Part shown: piece after piece, positions 26,272 through 35,400 of the stretch
Numbering within the stretch: the stretch's first letter is position 1
How the letters are laid out: each line of letters begins with the position of its first letter
Source of the DNA: Mucilaginibacter sp.
Lineage (GTDB): Bacteria; Bacteroidota; Bacteroidia; Sphingobacteriales; Sphingobacteriaceae
Direction: 5' to 3'
Assembly: GCF_028288225.1 (NCBI RefSeq)
Contig: NZ_JAQBOC010000017.1
Span: 186,001-250,000, forward strand
Length of the DNA: 64,000 nt
Notes under the pieces: generated by a model
Seen by the model: the letters and a program-made list of their open reading frames with translations, nothing else
What the model was told of the DNA's origin: nothing
Database searches by the model: none
Translations under genes and position numbers: made by a program

Positions 26272-26892
26272 TTAATAAATATCAATAGGCATATTCCTCT
26301 TATTCAGCCACAAAACATCAATTGGAGATAACATTTCATCACACTCTGCGTGTTGTTCGTTCCCAAGCCTCCTGAAATGTCCACTAACCGTCCTAAAAAT
26401 TATCAGGGCTGACAAAAATGCCCTTGCCCCCTGGCCGCTCGTTTCCAAAATAAATGAAATAGTCCGGCGAGGGCAAGTATTTTACTTTATACCGTTGGTA
26501 TACAGCGTCAGGTTGGATGAGGCCATTAATGATCAACCGGCTACCGTCCAGTCGGAATGTTTTGACACTGCCATCAGGCGCTATCTGTTCGATGATGATT
26601 TGGTGAATGATCGTGCGAATCAGAGCTTTGTTTTTCCCGGCAACAGTCGAAGTATCCTGCTTTGATAATAATATTTAAGTAGCTCCGGCCATTTTTGGGG
26701 ATTCTTTAATATCGCCCTTACCAAACCGGGATAGTTGTTGATATCCAGATCGGTTTGTGCCAGTTTTTCCCGGGTGTAGCCAACAACTGTTCGCCGGCTT
26801 GCAGCCGGATGCTTTGATTTTCGCCGCTTATACCCATAATACCCGTACGTACCCTGATCTCTGTTTGATCCCCAATGAGCAACTGCAAGCAT
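26272..26892 (-). pseudogene. Broken minus-strand reading frames (unrecognised relic)
   Basis: Three protein-like pieces follow each other on the minus strand. 26892-26620 reads YTREKLAQTDLDINNYPGLV to LLPGK; a one-base shift continues it as NKALIRTIIHQIIIEQIAP and on to KGIFVSPDNF at about 26400; another frame gives SPIDVLWLNKRNMPIDIY and stops at 26272. They look like parts of one or two decayed genes. I cannot name the family. The right end of this relic is antisense to the start of the 610-codon frame, so a rearrangement joined them. Confidence 0.45.
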
Positions 26893-28589
26893 TGGATGAG
26901 CAAAAAAACAGGGAACAAATAGTTGCGGTTTTGATTAACAAGCCTGAGTCCGAATTTTATTCAATAAAATGGTATTACAAACAATTATTTGATCGTTCCT
27001 TAGGTGATAAAGAATGGGGACAGTTTTCGGGAAACAAAGGAAGCTCATCTCACGGTCGATTAAACATAGAGTTACTTACTCCCGCAATAATTTCCTGGCG
27101 GCTATGGCAGAGCTGGTTGGTCGCACATCCAATACTGGAAACCGATTTCAATAATCCATCTCCACCGATCGATGAAAGCAATCCGAATTGGGGTAGTATA
27201 TTAGTGGGTGGTAAAATATTTCTTGCGAACGATGAGCCTAAATACGAATGGGTACCAATCCTTCCTTCGTTGTCAAGTTTTGAGCAATTTGAAAGTTCTT
27301 CCACTACAGCTGGTTTTGCAGTAGGTCTTTCCGGTTTTGCGGTAACCCCTGAACGATCTCAAGCTGATCTTCCATTTACCCATCCGTTTGCAAATGATGA
27401 TGATTTCGGACTACCACCGCAAGAAGGAGGACCACCAGATGGGATAAGGCACCCGTGGGGTAACGTGGGCAATGATTTTACATTTGGCGTTGCGCCCGAT
27501 AAGCAATATTGGCCATTGCTGGCAACAAGCAATCTTGATCTCAGCGCAATTGCACCATGGATTAAGCCGAGCAACGAAGTTTCTGATGGATTAGCAGAAA
27601 CTCCTATAGGTTTTGACGTTCCAGGGATTCTTCACGTAGAGGAAGACATGGGATTGTTGCCAGTGGGATACCGACCCGGGGAATTTGACAGAGTGGCGAT
27701 ATACGGACGCTGGATAATTGATGCCGGGCATGACGATTTCGGATCAGAAATTCACCCGCCAACCTTGTTGGCCGTGGCTCGGCCAAATGGCGATAACAGG
27801 GATGAAACAATATCGACTCTTATTGGGCTGCCATACTTTGTTAGTCAAATCTTTGGACATGATGATAATGAGAATCCTTTAGGTCTGCGAACATATCTTT
27901 TTAGTGAATTGTCAAAAAAAGATGCTGATTTATTTGGACCTCATTTTGGGATGGCCCAAGCCACCCTGCCATATGGGCCTCTCCTTAATACTATGCCTAA
28001 TATCTATCCTGGTTTTGGGCCTGATGGAAGCTTTATTTATTTTTTTTACACGTTACGGCTCCCTTCGGGCAGAAAGTCTTCGTCAGACAAATTAATAGTA
28101 AGGGCAAATTTCAAGACAAGAACGGGTGTAATACCGCTAATAGTAGCAGGCAATGATGAATTGTATGTATATATTATTACAACACCGGATTATGTTGCAG
28201 CACAAACGCCACTGCAAGCTGGATGGTTGGACATTTCTAAGGACGATTTACTCAATGAAGCGAGTCAATCGGAAATAGATGCTGTCAATCAGTATTTATC
28301 TGAAGCAATAAATGGTATTAGACAAGGTCGGAAACCCGATGGCTCACAAATCCCCAGTGTTGCGGATTGGGATGCCCTGGCGAATGGACTGCAGGATTTA
28401 ATTAACAGAGGGGTATCAATGCCTTGGTACAAGGCTCCGGCGGCTCCAAGTCCAGAAGAACTCGATCAGAACGCTTTTGAAATACTAATGGAAGATTGGT
28501 CAGGCCCGAAAGAGGCACCGAGAGATATTGATGACCATCAACCTTTTCCGATATGTGGTTCAATTAAATTACGGTGGTCGCGTGCATAG
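26757..28589 (+). CDS. Large protein of unknown function; N-terminus uncertain
   Basis: The frame is open for 610 codons but has no ATG in its first half. The GTG at 26757 would read antisense to the relic above, so the real start may be a TTG near 26931 (LINKPESEFYSIKW), or the N-terminus may be lost. There is no signal peptide. It holds WGSILVGGKIFLANDEPKY, the striking block YGRWIIDAGHDDFGSEIHPP, and GPFGPDG-like turns, and is rich in Pro, Gly, Asp and Trp. I have a faint memory of such EIHPP motifs in uncharacterised proteins and give no function. It sits among mobility relics. Confidence 0.6.
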   Translation: MPVFPGCSQQLFAGLQPDALIFAAYTHNTRTYPDLCLIPNEQLQALDEQKNREQIVAVLINKPESEFYSIKWYYKQLFDRSLGDKEWGQFSGNKGSSSHGRLNIELLTPAIISWRLWQSWLVAHPILETDFNNPSPPIDESNPNWGSILVGGKIFLANDEPKYEWVPILPSLSSFEQFESSSTTAGFAVGLSGFAVTPERSQADLPFTHPFANDDDFGLPPQEGGPPDGIRHPWGNVGNDFTFGVAPDKQYWPLLATSNLDLSAIAPWIKPSNEVSDGLAETPIGFDVPGILHVEEDMGLLPVGYRPGEFDRVAIYGRWIIDAGHDDFGSEIHPPTLLAVARPNGDNRDETISTLIGLPYFVSQIFGHDDNENPLGLRTYLFSELSKKDADLFGPHFGMAQATLPYGPLLNTMPNIYPGFGPDGSFIYFFYTLRLPSGRKSSSDKLIVRANFKTRTGVIPLIVAGNDELYVYIITTPDYVAAQTPLQAGWLDISKDDLLNEASQSEIDAVNQYLSEAINGIRQGRKPDGSQIPSVADWDALANGLQDLINRGVSMPWYKAPAAPSPEELDQNAFEILMEDWSGPKEAPRDIDDHQPFPICGSIKLRWSRA

Positions 28590-28678
28590 CGCCAAACAAG
28601 TTTAGAACTATAACAGGAAATAAACAGAACAGCCAGAACAGGCTATTCAATATCTGTATTAATAGCTGGTTTTTAAAT

Positions 28679-28714
28679 TAACTAACCATTGGCAAATAAC
28701 TAACCATTGGCAAA
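28679..28714 (+). repeat. Perfect 18-bp tandem duplication
   Basis: TAACTAACCATTGGCAAA occurs twice, head to tail, in the otherwise gene-free DNA after the 610-codon frame. Too few copies for an iteron origin; it may be a slippage duplication or a paired protein-binding site. Confidence 0.7.
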
Positions 28715-28805
28715 CCAGAGATTGTGATGGAAGATTTATCTATTTATTGTTTAGTATTTTAACCGTCTTATTTGCTGCTGGAACAACTTTCTAAAATATG
28801 GAGAG

Positions 28806-29006
28806 TTGTCTTCAAAACACAGTGTTGCAATGGCTTCTTACGGCCAGCTCAGAAGAAAATTAGAGTTATCAAATTGTTGGGGAGATATTTTAACAAGAGA
28901 TTTTTTTAAACAAATACTGGTTCAATGGGGTGAACTTGAAAAAAAATCACCCGCTATTTGGAAAAAGATCTACACTAAAGTTTTGGAACCGATTAGTGAA
29001 ACTTAA
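28806..29006 (+). CDS. Hypothetical 66-residue frame
   Basis: Start ATG or the in-frame ATG 8 codons later (MASYGQLRRKLELSNCWG). The sequence is protein-like (FFKQILVQWGELEKKSPAIW), basic, with no TM segment. I do not recognise it, and it may be a fragment. No clear promoter. Kept at low confidence. Confidence 0.3.
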   Translation: MSSKHSVAMASYGQLRRKLELSNCWGDILTRDFFKQILVQWGELEKKSPAIWKKIYTKVLEPISET

Positions 29007-29350
29007 CTCGGAATCCCGTTAGTATGTCAACTTTCTCGTCAGTAATGATGTGGTTTTACCGGCGGCTTTGCTGTCTTTGGAGTTTAGCGTGCGGAAAAAT
29101 TTCAAAAAGAAACCGGCACGTTTAAAACCGGATAATAATAAAAGGCTACCCTGATCAGGAGTTGCCTTTCGTTGGTTTCTATGCAGCTTTATTTACTGCA
29201 ATCGCCCTTCGTAATGAATTAGGGTTTTTATTTAACGGATTTGGTGCAAATCAAATTACAATAATTTAGTTGGAGAAATACTTAGGAGCAAGCATGCGCT
29301 TTGACAGTCGTTGCATACGTAGATGGCCGGGGTGTTACCTCCCATTCTCG
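29007..29350. other. Gene-free stretch with a terminator hairpin
   Basis: About 340 bp with no gene. Its main content is the hairpin at 29141-29169, which serves the RteC relic on the minus strand. Confidence 0.5.
29141..29169 (-). terminator. Terminator-like hairpin downstream of the RteC relic
   Basis: AAAGGC and GCCTTT arms close over the self-complementary CCTGATCAGG. On the minus strand it is followed by TTATTATTAT. Confidence 0.6.
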
Positions 29351-29692
29351 TCATCGATTCTTTTTAATATCGCGTCCCTTACCGCTACTATAAATTTTAC
29401 CTGGCACCCTTTTTCTGGACATAATGGACTGCCAGCGGCGGTGGGCCTTACCGATCTTTACATTGAAATGCGCTTCCAGCCACTGGATGATTTCGGTAAT
29501 CGATGCGTTGCCATATTTAATTTGCCCGGTCAGCCAGATGCCGTAGCCAAATTCAACGAGGTTAATGGTCTCCCCTGTCCAGGATAAAGTTTTAGGATTA
29601 TCCTTTACCAGTTCGCGGGATTCTTTGTGATAGGTGTTTTCAAGACTTTTCAATTCGTCGATTAAATAGGTTTGCAGCCTTTCCAATGCCAT
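29351..29692 (-). pseudogene. RteC-like protein, C-terminal fragment
   Basis: The 113-residue piece (SLENTYHKESRELVKDNPKT, LSWTGETINLVEFGYGIWL, TGQIKYGNASITEIIQWLEA, FNVKIGKAHRRWQSIMSRK) matches the C-terminal domain of RteC, the regulator that switches on excision of Bacteroidota conjugative transposons. The N-terminal two thirds are missing. It shows that at least part of the island came from a CTnDOT-like element. It is probably not functional. Confidence 0.7.
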
Positions 29693-29901
29693 AAACCTGC
29701 CAAAAAGCTGCTCACCAGGGGCGATACGAGTACTTCTGCGGGTTTATGCCGTAGTTCCTCCGTACGGGGCTTTGGGGATGGGCCGGGCGAGCCGGGTACC
29801 TTTGGTGGTTTTTTCTGTTTGTTAGAATAGCATTAAACGCTATATTTAACTAATTGAAAATCAATGCTATTAAAAAAAAAACATCTTTAACGGACTTAGC
29901 C

Positions 29902-30401
29902 ATGTTTACATCATCACAACAAGAAACGTACTTAGCAGGCTTAATTGAGGAGGGCGTTGCTAAATTTAAAAGCAAAACCAAGTGGTCAAAGATTGCGAAC
30001 TACGTAGTGTCGGTGGCAATTATTGTGCTGTCTTCCCTTTTAACCGTTACGCTCGGGCTAAACTTCGACTCAAACGGGACAGCAGCTGTATCGAATGTAT
30101 TGCAGGTAAAAAATTATGCCTTAATCATCGGTGCGAGCATAACCCTGCTTTCGGCGCTTAAAGCCTTTTGGAAATTGGATACCTACTGGATCAGGCGTAA
30201 AATAATGTTTGGGAAATATGAGGATCTTCAATATGAATTTAAGTATAAACAAGCATCTAACTCACTAAAGATCTGGCCGCATTGTTTGAACAATACCGAG
30301 CCATTCAAGCCAATCAAATGAACTATTGGGAAGATGCCTACAAGCGCTTAAAAACAGAAACGGACAAAAAGAAAGATCCCAAACCTCACCAGAGTGAATA
30401 A
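29902..30401 (+). pseudogene. SLATT-type 2TM protein, frameshifted near its C-terminus
   Basis: Translation starts at the ATG at 29902 (MFTSSQQETYLAGLI). Two membrane helices (NYVVSVAIIVLSSLLTVTLG and YALIIGASITLLSALKAFW) are followed by the cytoplasmic DTYWIRRKIMFGKYEDLQYEF. This is the SLATT layout of 2TM proteins linked to nucleotide-sensing defence (SMODS/CBASS-like) systems. After ...KYKQASNSLK at about 30263 the frame fails, but the neighbouring frame continues with KDLAALFEQYRAIQANQMNY and EDAYKRLKTETDKKK up to the stop at 30401, a normal SLATT end. A one-base loss, or a sequencing error, explains it. No partner cyclase is seen. Confidence 0.6.
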
Positions 30402-30583
30402 ATTCATGGATAATTTATAAATACATAAAAGCCCCCGTGCACTCGCTGCTTTGGAGCTTTAATCTACACCTTGTCACAATGCGCACATGAGCGTGCGTTT
30501 TGAGGCCGCAAGATAGCATCCAATTTTTTTTATAACAAGAGCCATCCCTAAAAGTGCTATATTTTAAGTCTAAACCATTCACA

Positions 30584-30799
30584 ATGAAAAGAATGCTTCT
30601 TATTGTCACGATGCTTATCGGTATATCCGTGAGCTATGCAACACCCATCAAGCCGCATATCAAAGCCACTGTTGATTCAGTCTATATATGCCAAAGCAGA
30701 GCAGCTTATGCCTATCACTCCTATGAGTGCAGAGGGCTATCACAGTGCACCCATGTCATTGTGAAGATTCCCAAAGCCCAGGCAATCAAACAAGGGTAA
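30584..30799 (+). CDS. Small secreted Cys-containing protein, probably truncated
   Basis: From the ATG at 30584 the 71-residue product has a signal peptide (MKRMLLIVTMLIGISVSYA) and a mature part VYICQSRAAYAYHSYECRG / LSQCTHVIVKIPKAQAIKQG. This resembles a small family found in Bacteroidota with HS...CRGL..C and an end with CK.C. The ending Cys pair is missing here, so the 3' end seems to have been lost. Function unknown. Confidence 0.55.
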   Translation: MKRMLLIVTMLIGISVSYATPIKPHIKATVDSVYICQSRAAYAYHSYECRGLSQCTHVIVKIPKAQAIKQG

Positions 30800-30903
30800 C
30801 TTACGGTAAACATAATAACAGCTGCGGCTTACCGAAAGAACATTACACATAACAATAACAGGAAAGATCAGTTCCTGGGAAAGAATAAAGGCATACACCT
30901 TCT

Positions 30904-31218
30904 TTAAATCCCCCGGCTGAAAATGCCCAACGCTTTTTTTAAAATATCCCTTTCCTGCTCAACTTCCCGTAAACGGGCCTTGATCCGCTCATGTTCGGCT
31001 CCTGATACAGGCGGAATAACAATAACATCCCCCGGGGACGGTAATGCTCCTAAAGATTGATTATACTCCGACTTCCACCGATGAACCATGTTCGAGTTAA
31101 TACCCAGTGAGTGGGAGATCTCCTGAACAGGACGGCCGCTGATTGTCATTTTTATTACATCGTTCTTAAACTTCGCATCGTATTTCCTACGCGGCTTGTC
31201 TAACTTTTTTCCTAACAT
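30904..31218 (-). mobile_element. IS3-family transposase OrfA, orphan
   Basis: The 104-residue protein is IS3/IS911-like OrfA: an N-terminal HTH (RRKYDAKFKNDVIKMTISGR, EISHSLGINSNMVHRWKSEY) and the coiled-coil REVEQERDILKKALGIFSRG. OrfB (catalytic DDE protein) is missing downstream, so the element cannot transpose alone. A possible right terminus with ACTGTCCGGTTTTAC lies at about 31237-31255. Confidence 0.8.
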
Positions 31219-31267
31219 CGCTTTGCTAATTTAAGCAAATCCTACTGTCCGGTTTTACCGATGCATC

Positions 31268-31752
31268 TCACATAACTTCCTGTTCTATATAATTATCGAA
31301 ATGTTTAATCTCATCTATAACTTTTGCAAGGACCCTTTCGTGCTCACGAACAGTAGATGTAATGTCGTTAATCGTCTGCTTCAGATCAATGGTCTTTTCC
31401 TGAATCTTTGTAAATCCACTGGAGATGGCCTCTGTCAACATTTCTGACTGTACTTCATTATTACGGATACATTTATAGTGCTGCTCCTCAATCTCCGTCC
31501 CACATACCGGACAGGCTGCATAGTTCAGTAAGCTAAATAAATTGCTGCCTTCATCGATAAACTCAAGCCGACTAAGATCACTGTCATAATGTTCCAATAA
31601 AAGTTCAAAACGCGCCAGTAATTGTTTTTTATAGTTGATCTCTGAAGTCACTTCCACTTGCTCATCAACCAGTTTCTTTCGAGCTATCTTGGCTCTATTT
31701 AAGTTAGCCCAAAAACCATCAAATCGGCTTAGTGCCGATTTATATTCGTATT
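31268..31752 (-). pseudogene. Zinc-hook coiled-coil protein fragment (SMC/Rad50-like)
   Basis: The frame is open from about 31752 (EYKSALSRFDGFWANLNRAK) without an ATG, and a GTG at 31657 is not a convincing start. It is a long coiled coil interrupted by YAACPVCGTEIEEQHYKC, a CxxC-type zinc hook as in Rad50-like or AAA ATPase proteins. The ATPase ends are absent. It stops next to the IS3 right end. It is the middle of a larger ATPase, probably from a defence or mobile-element gene, cut on both sides. Confidence 0.55.
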
Positions 31753-31975
31753 ACTGTAAATGGCCAACGTTTCGAAACTACATCAGGCCGGAAATGCGAA
31801 TCTGCTGCATAGAATAGCATTGCGGGGACGGCTAAAAGGGACTAAGAAGGAAACTAAATCCTTTAATGCCTATTTAGAAAATCTGCAAGCACAAGTTTGT
31901 GAGGCACACCACCAGTTAAGCGAAACAAGTAGCATTATTACTGCCGAGAGTTTTAGAAGCAAATTTTAGGCAAAA
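31741..31975 (+). pseudogene. Tyrosine recombinase N-terminal remnant
   Basis: Plus-strand codons read YIRITVNGQRFETTSGRKCE, then in another frame GRLKGTKKETKSFNAYLENL, QAQVCEAHHQLSETSSIITA and ESFRSKF. This is the Arm-binding domain of a Bacteroidota integrase, in two frames, with no catalytic domain. The left end abuts the zinc-hook fragment on the other strand. It is a different copy from the one at 6122-6614. Confidence 0.7.
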
Positions 31976-32039
31976 GCGAAAAAGTAAGAAATATTACACG
32001 AAGGTTCAAAAAGTAATTTACAGGACAGACGAATCCATT

Positions 32040-32440
32040 TTTAGATAGCGCTCCGCGTAAATGAATACCAACGGGATCTTTTCTAATAACAACTTTGCCT
32101 TTTTTAGGGGCAAGGAAAATGATAAGTCTTAGAAAAACTTAGGCAGGGATTTAATTACTCAAACTATTGTAATTCACCCCAATTTGAGGAAAAAATTAAT
32201 GAATATTTGAAAAAACATAATTGCCGGATAAATCGAAGACCAATACCGGTATTAATTGTCAGGCAATATTAAATAACTCGCTATTAAATACTTATAACCA
32301 TAAAATAAAATAAAAATTATTTCTCTTAAATTATTTTATTCCCTGTCATTTTTATCGGTTAATAATCCAAAACCCTTTAATGGGTGTAGTTTTTGTTAAT
32401 TGGGTATACATTATTTTCATTGATTTGATATACGTATTAT
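32040..32440. other. Gene-free stretch before the NHL surface protein
   Basis: About 400 bp of AT-rich DNA between the mobility relics and the cargo. No frame is convincing. It must hold the promoter of the 1241-residue protein, but no clear TAnnTTTG box is visible. Confidence 0.4.
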
Positions 32441-35400
32441 ATGAAAACACATTTACTGTTTTTTTTTATCTTTTTTACGTTTGGTTTAACGCAGTTGAAT
32501 AATAATCTTTTTGCACAGGCGCCAACTATTTCATACACCCCATCAACTAACGTTTATACTGCAGGCACACCTATTCCTATCTTGTCTCCTGTTAATTCCG
32601 GTGGAGCGGTTACATCGCTTGCTTACGGTGCCGCGGTTCCTCTTACCGGTGCAGTTTTAAGCAATCCTTATGGAATGGGAATTGACCCCGCAGGCAATAT
32701 TTATGCTGTTAATTTTGGCAATAACACGGTAAGTAAATATAATTCAACCGGTATATACCAGGGAACTTTTGCTACAACCGGCTTATCAAATCCGGTCGGT
32801 ATTATTTTTGACAAAGCCGGAAATGGGTATGTTTTGAACTACAACAGAACAAATAATGGTAATGGTAATTTTCATGGTAATGCTTATGTGTCTAAATATA
32901 GTTCAGCCGGTGTATACGTGTCAACCATAATCCAGGGATTGGGCACCAGTAACGGAATTACAATAGACCCCTCTGATAACCTTTATATAGCCGAAGGCAG
33001 CTACAACAATGGTACAAACACGGTAGACCAATATAATACAAGCGGGGCTCTTGCGTTTTCCCTGAATAATGCAAATACGGCTAATCCCGTAAATGTGGCA
33101 GTAGATGGTTCTGGTTATATATATGTATTAGATAACACAAACCTGAATGTAACTAAATATAATTCAGCCGGGGTTTATTTATCAACTGTTGTTACAGGTT
33201 TAAGTAATCCTAATGCATTTTATGTTGACGGCGCGGGCGATATATATATCGGCGATTCGGGAGCGCACACTGTAACAGTTTACAATCCATCCGGCGTTAT
33301 TTTAACAGCGATAACCGGCCTTACTGATCCCGAAGGCATTGTTACAGATAGTAAGGGCAATATGTATGTGTCTGATTATACCAACGGTACTGTAACTAAA
33401 TACCCGGTTGCAGGCGGCTATTATTTAAGCGGCGTTTTACCGGCGGGCTTAAGTTTTAACAGCACCACAGGTGTTTTTAGCGGAACACCTACAACTTCAT
33501 TTGCTGCTGCAACCTATACCGTTACCGCTTATAATGCCAGCGGGAGCGGCAGTGCTACTGTAACGCTATCATGCCCCGCCAATACATCGGCGCCCGTTAT
33601 CAGTTACAATCCCACAATAAATGTTTTTACAACAAATTCACTTATAACACCTTTAATTCCTGTTGTTACCGGAGGGATTCCCACGAGTTACAACATCAGC
33701 ACCGCGTTGCCTGCCGGTCTGATTTTCAACACCACAACAGGTATTATCTCAGGCACACCTACAGCAACTTCGGCCGCAAAAATTTATACCATAACCGGCA
33801 CCAATGGCTCCGGCAACAGCAGTACTGTTGTAAGTATAGCCTGCGTTAGGGATAATTACTGGACAGGGCAGCATGACAAGTTTTGGAGTACAAAGCAAAA
33901 CTGGAGCACCAACACCGTTCCCGTGTCAACTGATCTTGCCAGTATTGGTGTTATCAATTATACCGGCCCTGACCCAGTAGTAGATGCCTCCGTATCTATT
34001 AATTATATAACATTTGGCGCTAACGCAGGTTCTTTAACGGTTCAAAGCGGGGTAACATTTACTGTTAATAACATCCTTACAATTAATAATAATGCAACTC
34101 CAACTTTTACAGGAACCGTAATCGCATCTGTGACAGGGGCAATAAACATTGCTCCATTGGCTGTTGTAAATATTGCGGGCACCGGGGCATTAACCATCAC
34201 CTCCCCTTTAAGGGTTACTTTAAAATCGGATGCTACAGGCTCTGCAACAATTGGCGAGATAACCGGAGGTTCAATTACCGGGAATGTTAATGTAGAGCGG
34301 TATTTTCAAGGCAGTACCTCTAAAGTTGGCAGCCGGTATGTAGAGCGGGGTTACCGGATCATATCCTCGCCGGTTTATAATGCTACAGTTGGCAGTAACA
34401 AAGTATATGGCTTAAATTATATAGTTGGAAACACCGCGGGCCAAACCACTGGAGCAAACAGCACCACAAATGCATTTATTACCGGCTGCACAGGCGGCAG
34501 CACCAGTGCCGGTAACCCGTCTATTTATTTATATCGTGAAGACCGGACTCCGAGCAACGCCTCCTTTACCAGCGGGAATTATATTGGCATTACCAATATA
34601 ACCAATTCAACTTCTGCCGGCACTATAGGCGCAAGTGATGGCGGCACCTACAACATTCCTGTTGGTAACGGCGTACTTTTCTTTTTCAGGGGCGCCGCCA
34701 TCAATTGGGCAACAAGAACTGCATTCCCGTTTATCGCACCTGAAAACGTAACGTTAACTTCAACCGGCAGCTTAAATCAAGGCACCATAACTATAAATGA
34801 CTGGTTTACGCCGACAACGGGCTTATCAAACACTATTACAGGATTTAATATGGTGGGTAACCCTTATGCAAGTTCAATAGACTGGGAAACCTCTACCTAT
34901 GGAAATAAAGCCGGGGGTATTATTTCCAGTAATCTTGATGCAGCAATATATGTATTTAACCCGGTAAACCAGCAGTTCGAAACATACTCGGCGTCCCTGC
35001 ATGCAGGAACAGGCAGCGCTACCAGGATTATTGCCAGCGGACAGGGTTTTTTTGTACATTCAAGCAATGCCGGCCCTGCCACCTTACAATTTAAAGAAAG
35101 CGCCAAATCTGAACTCTCGCAAAACACGGGCAGCTATTTATTAATGGGTAAACCTGCCGCACAGGTTGCGGTTCAGCAAATAATGCGGTTAAAGCTTGTT
35201 ACAGATTCTGTTAATTATAGTGACATAGTAATTGGCTTTAATTCTACTGCATCACCGCGATACAACGGGAAGGAAGATGCTAAATATGTATCGGGGCCAG
35301 GAGCTGCTGAAGGCTTGGCAAGTATTTCTGATGATAATATCCGTTTATCTATTAATGCATTGCCATTGCCCAAACAAGCCCCGCAGATAATTAAATTAAG

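Noticed and set aside
26718-26918. Alternative minus-strand frame over the relic at 26.8 kb
   Set aside because: It competes with a more protein-like frame; which is real cannot be decided, so only the latter was reported.
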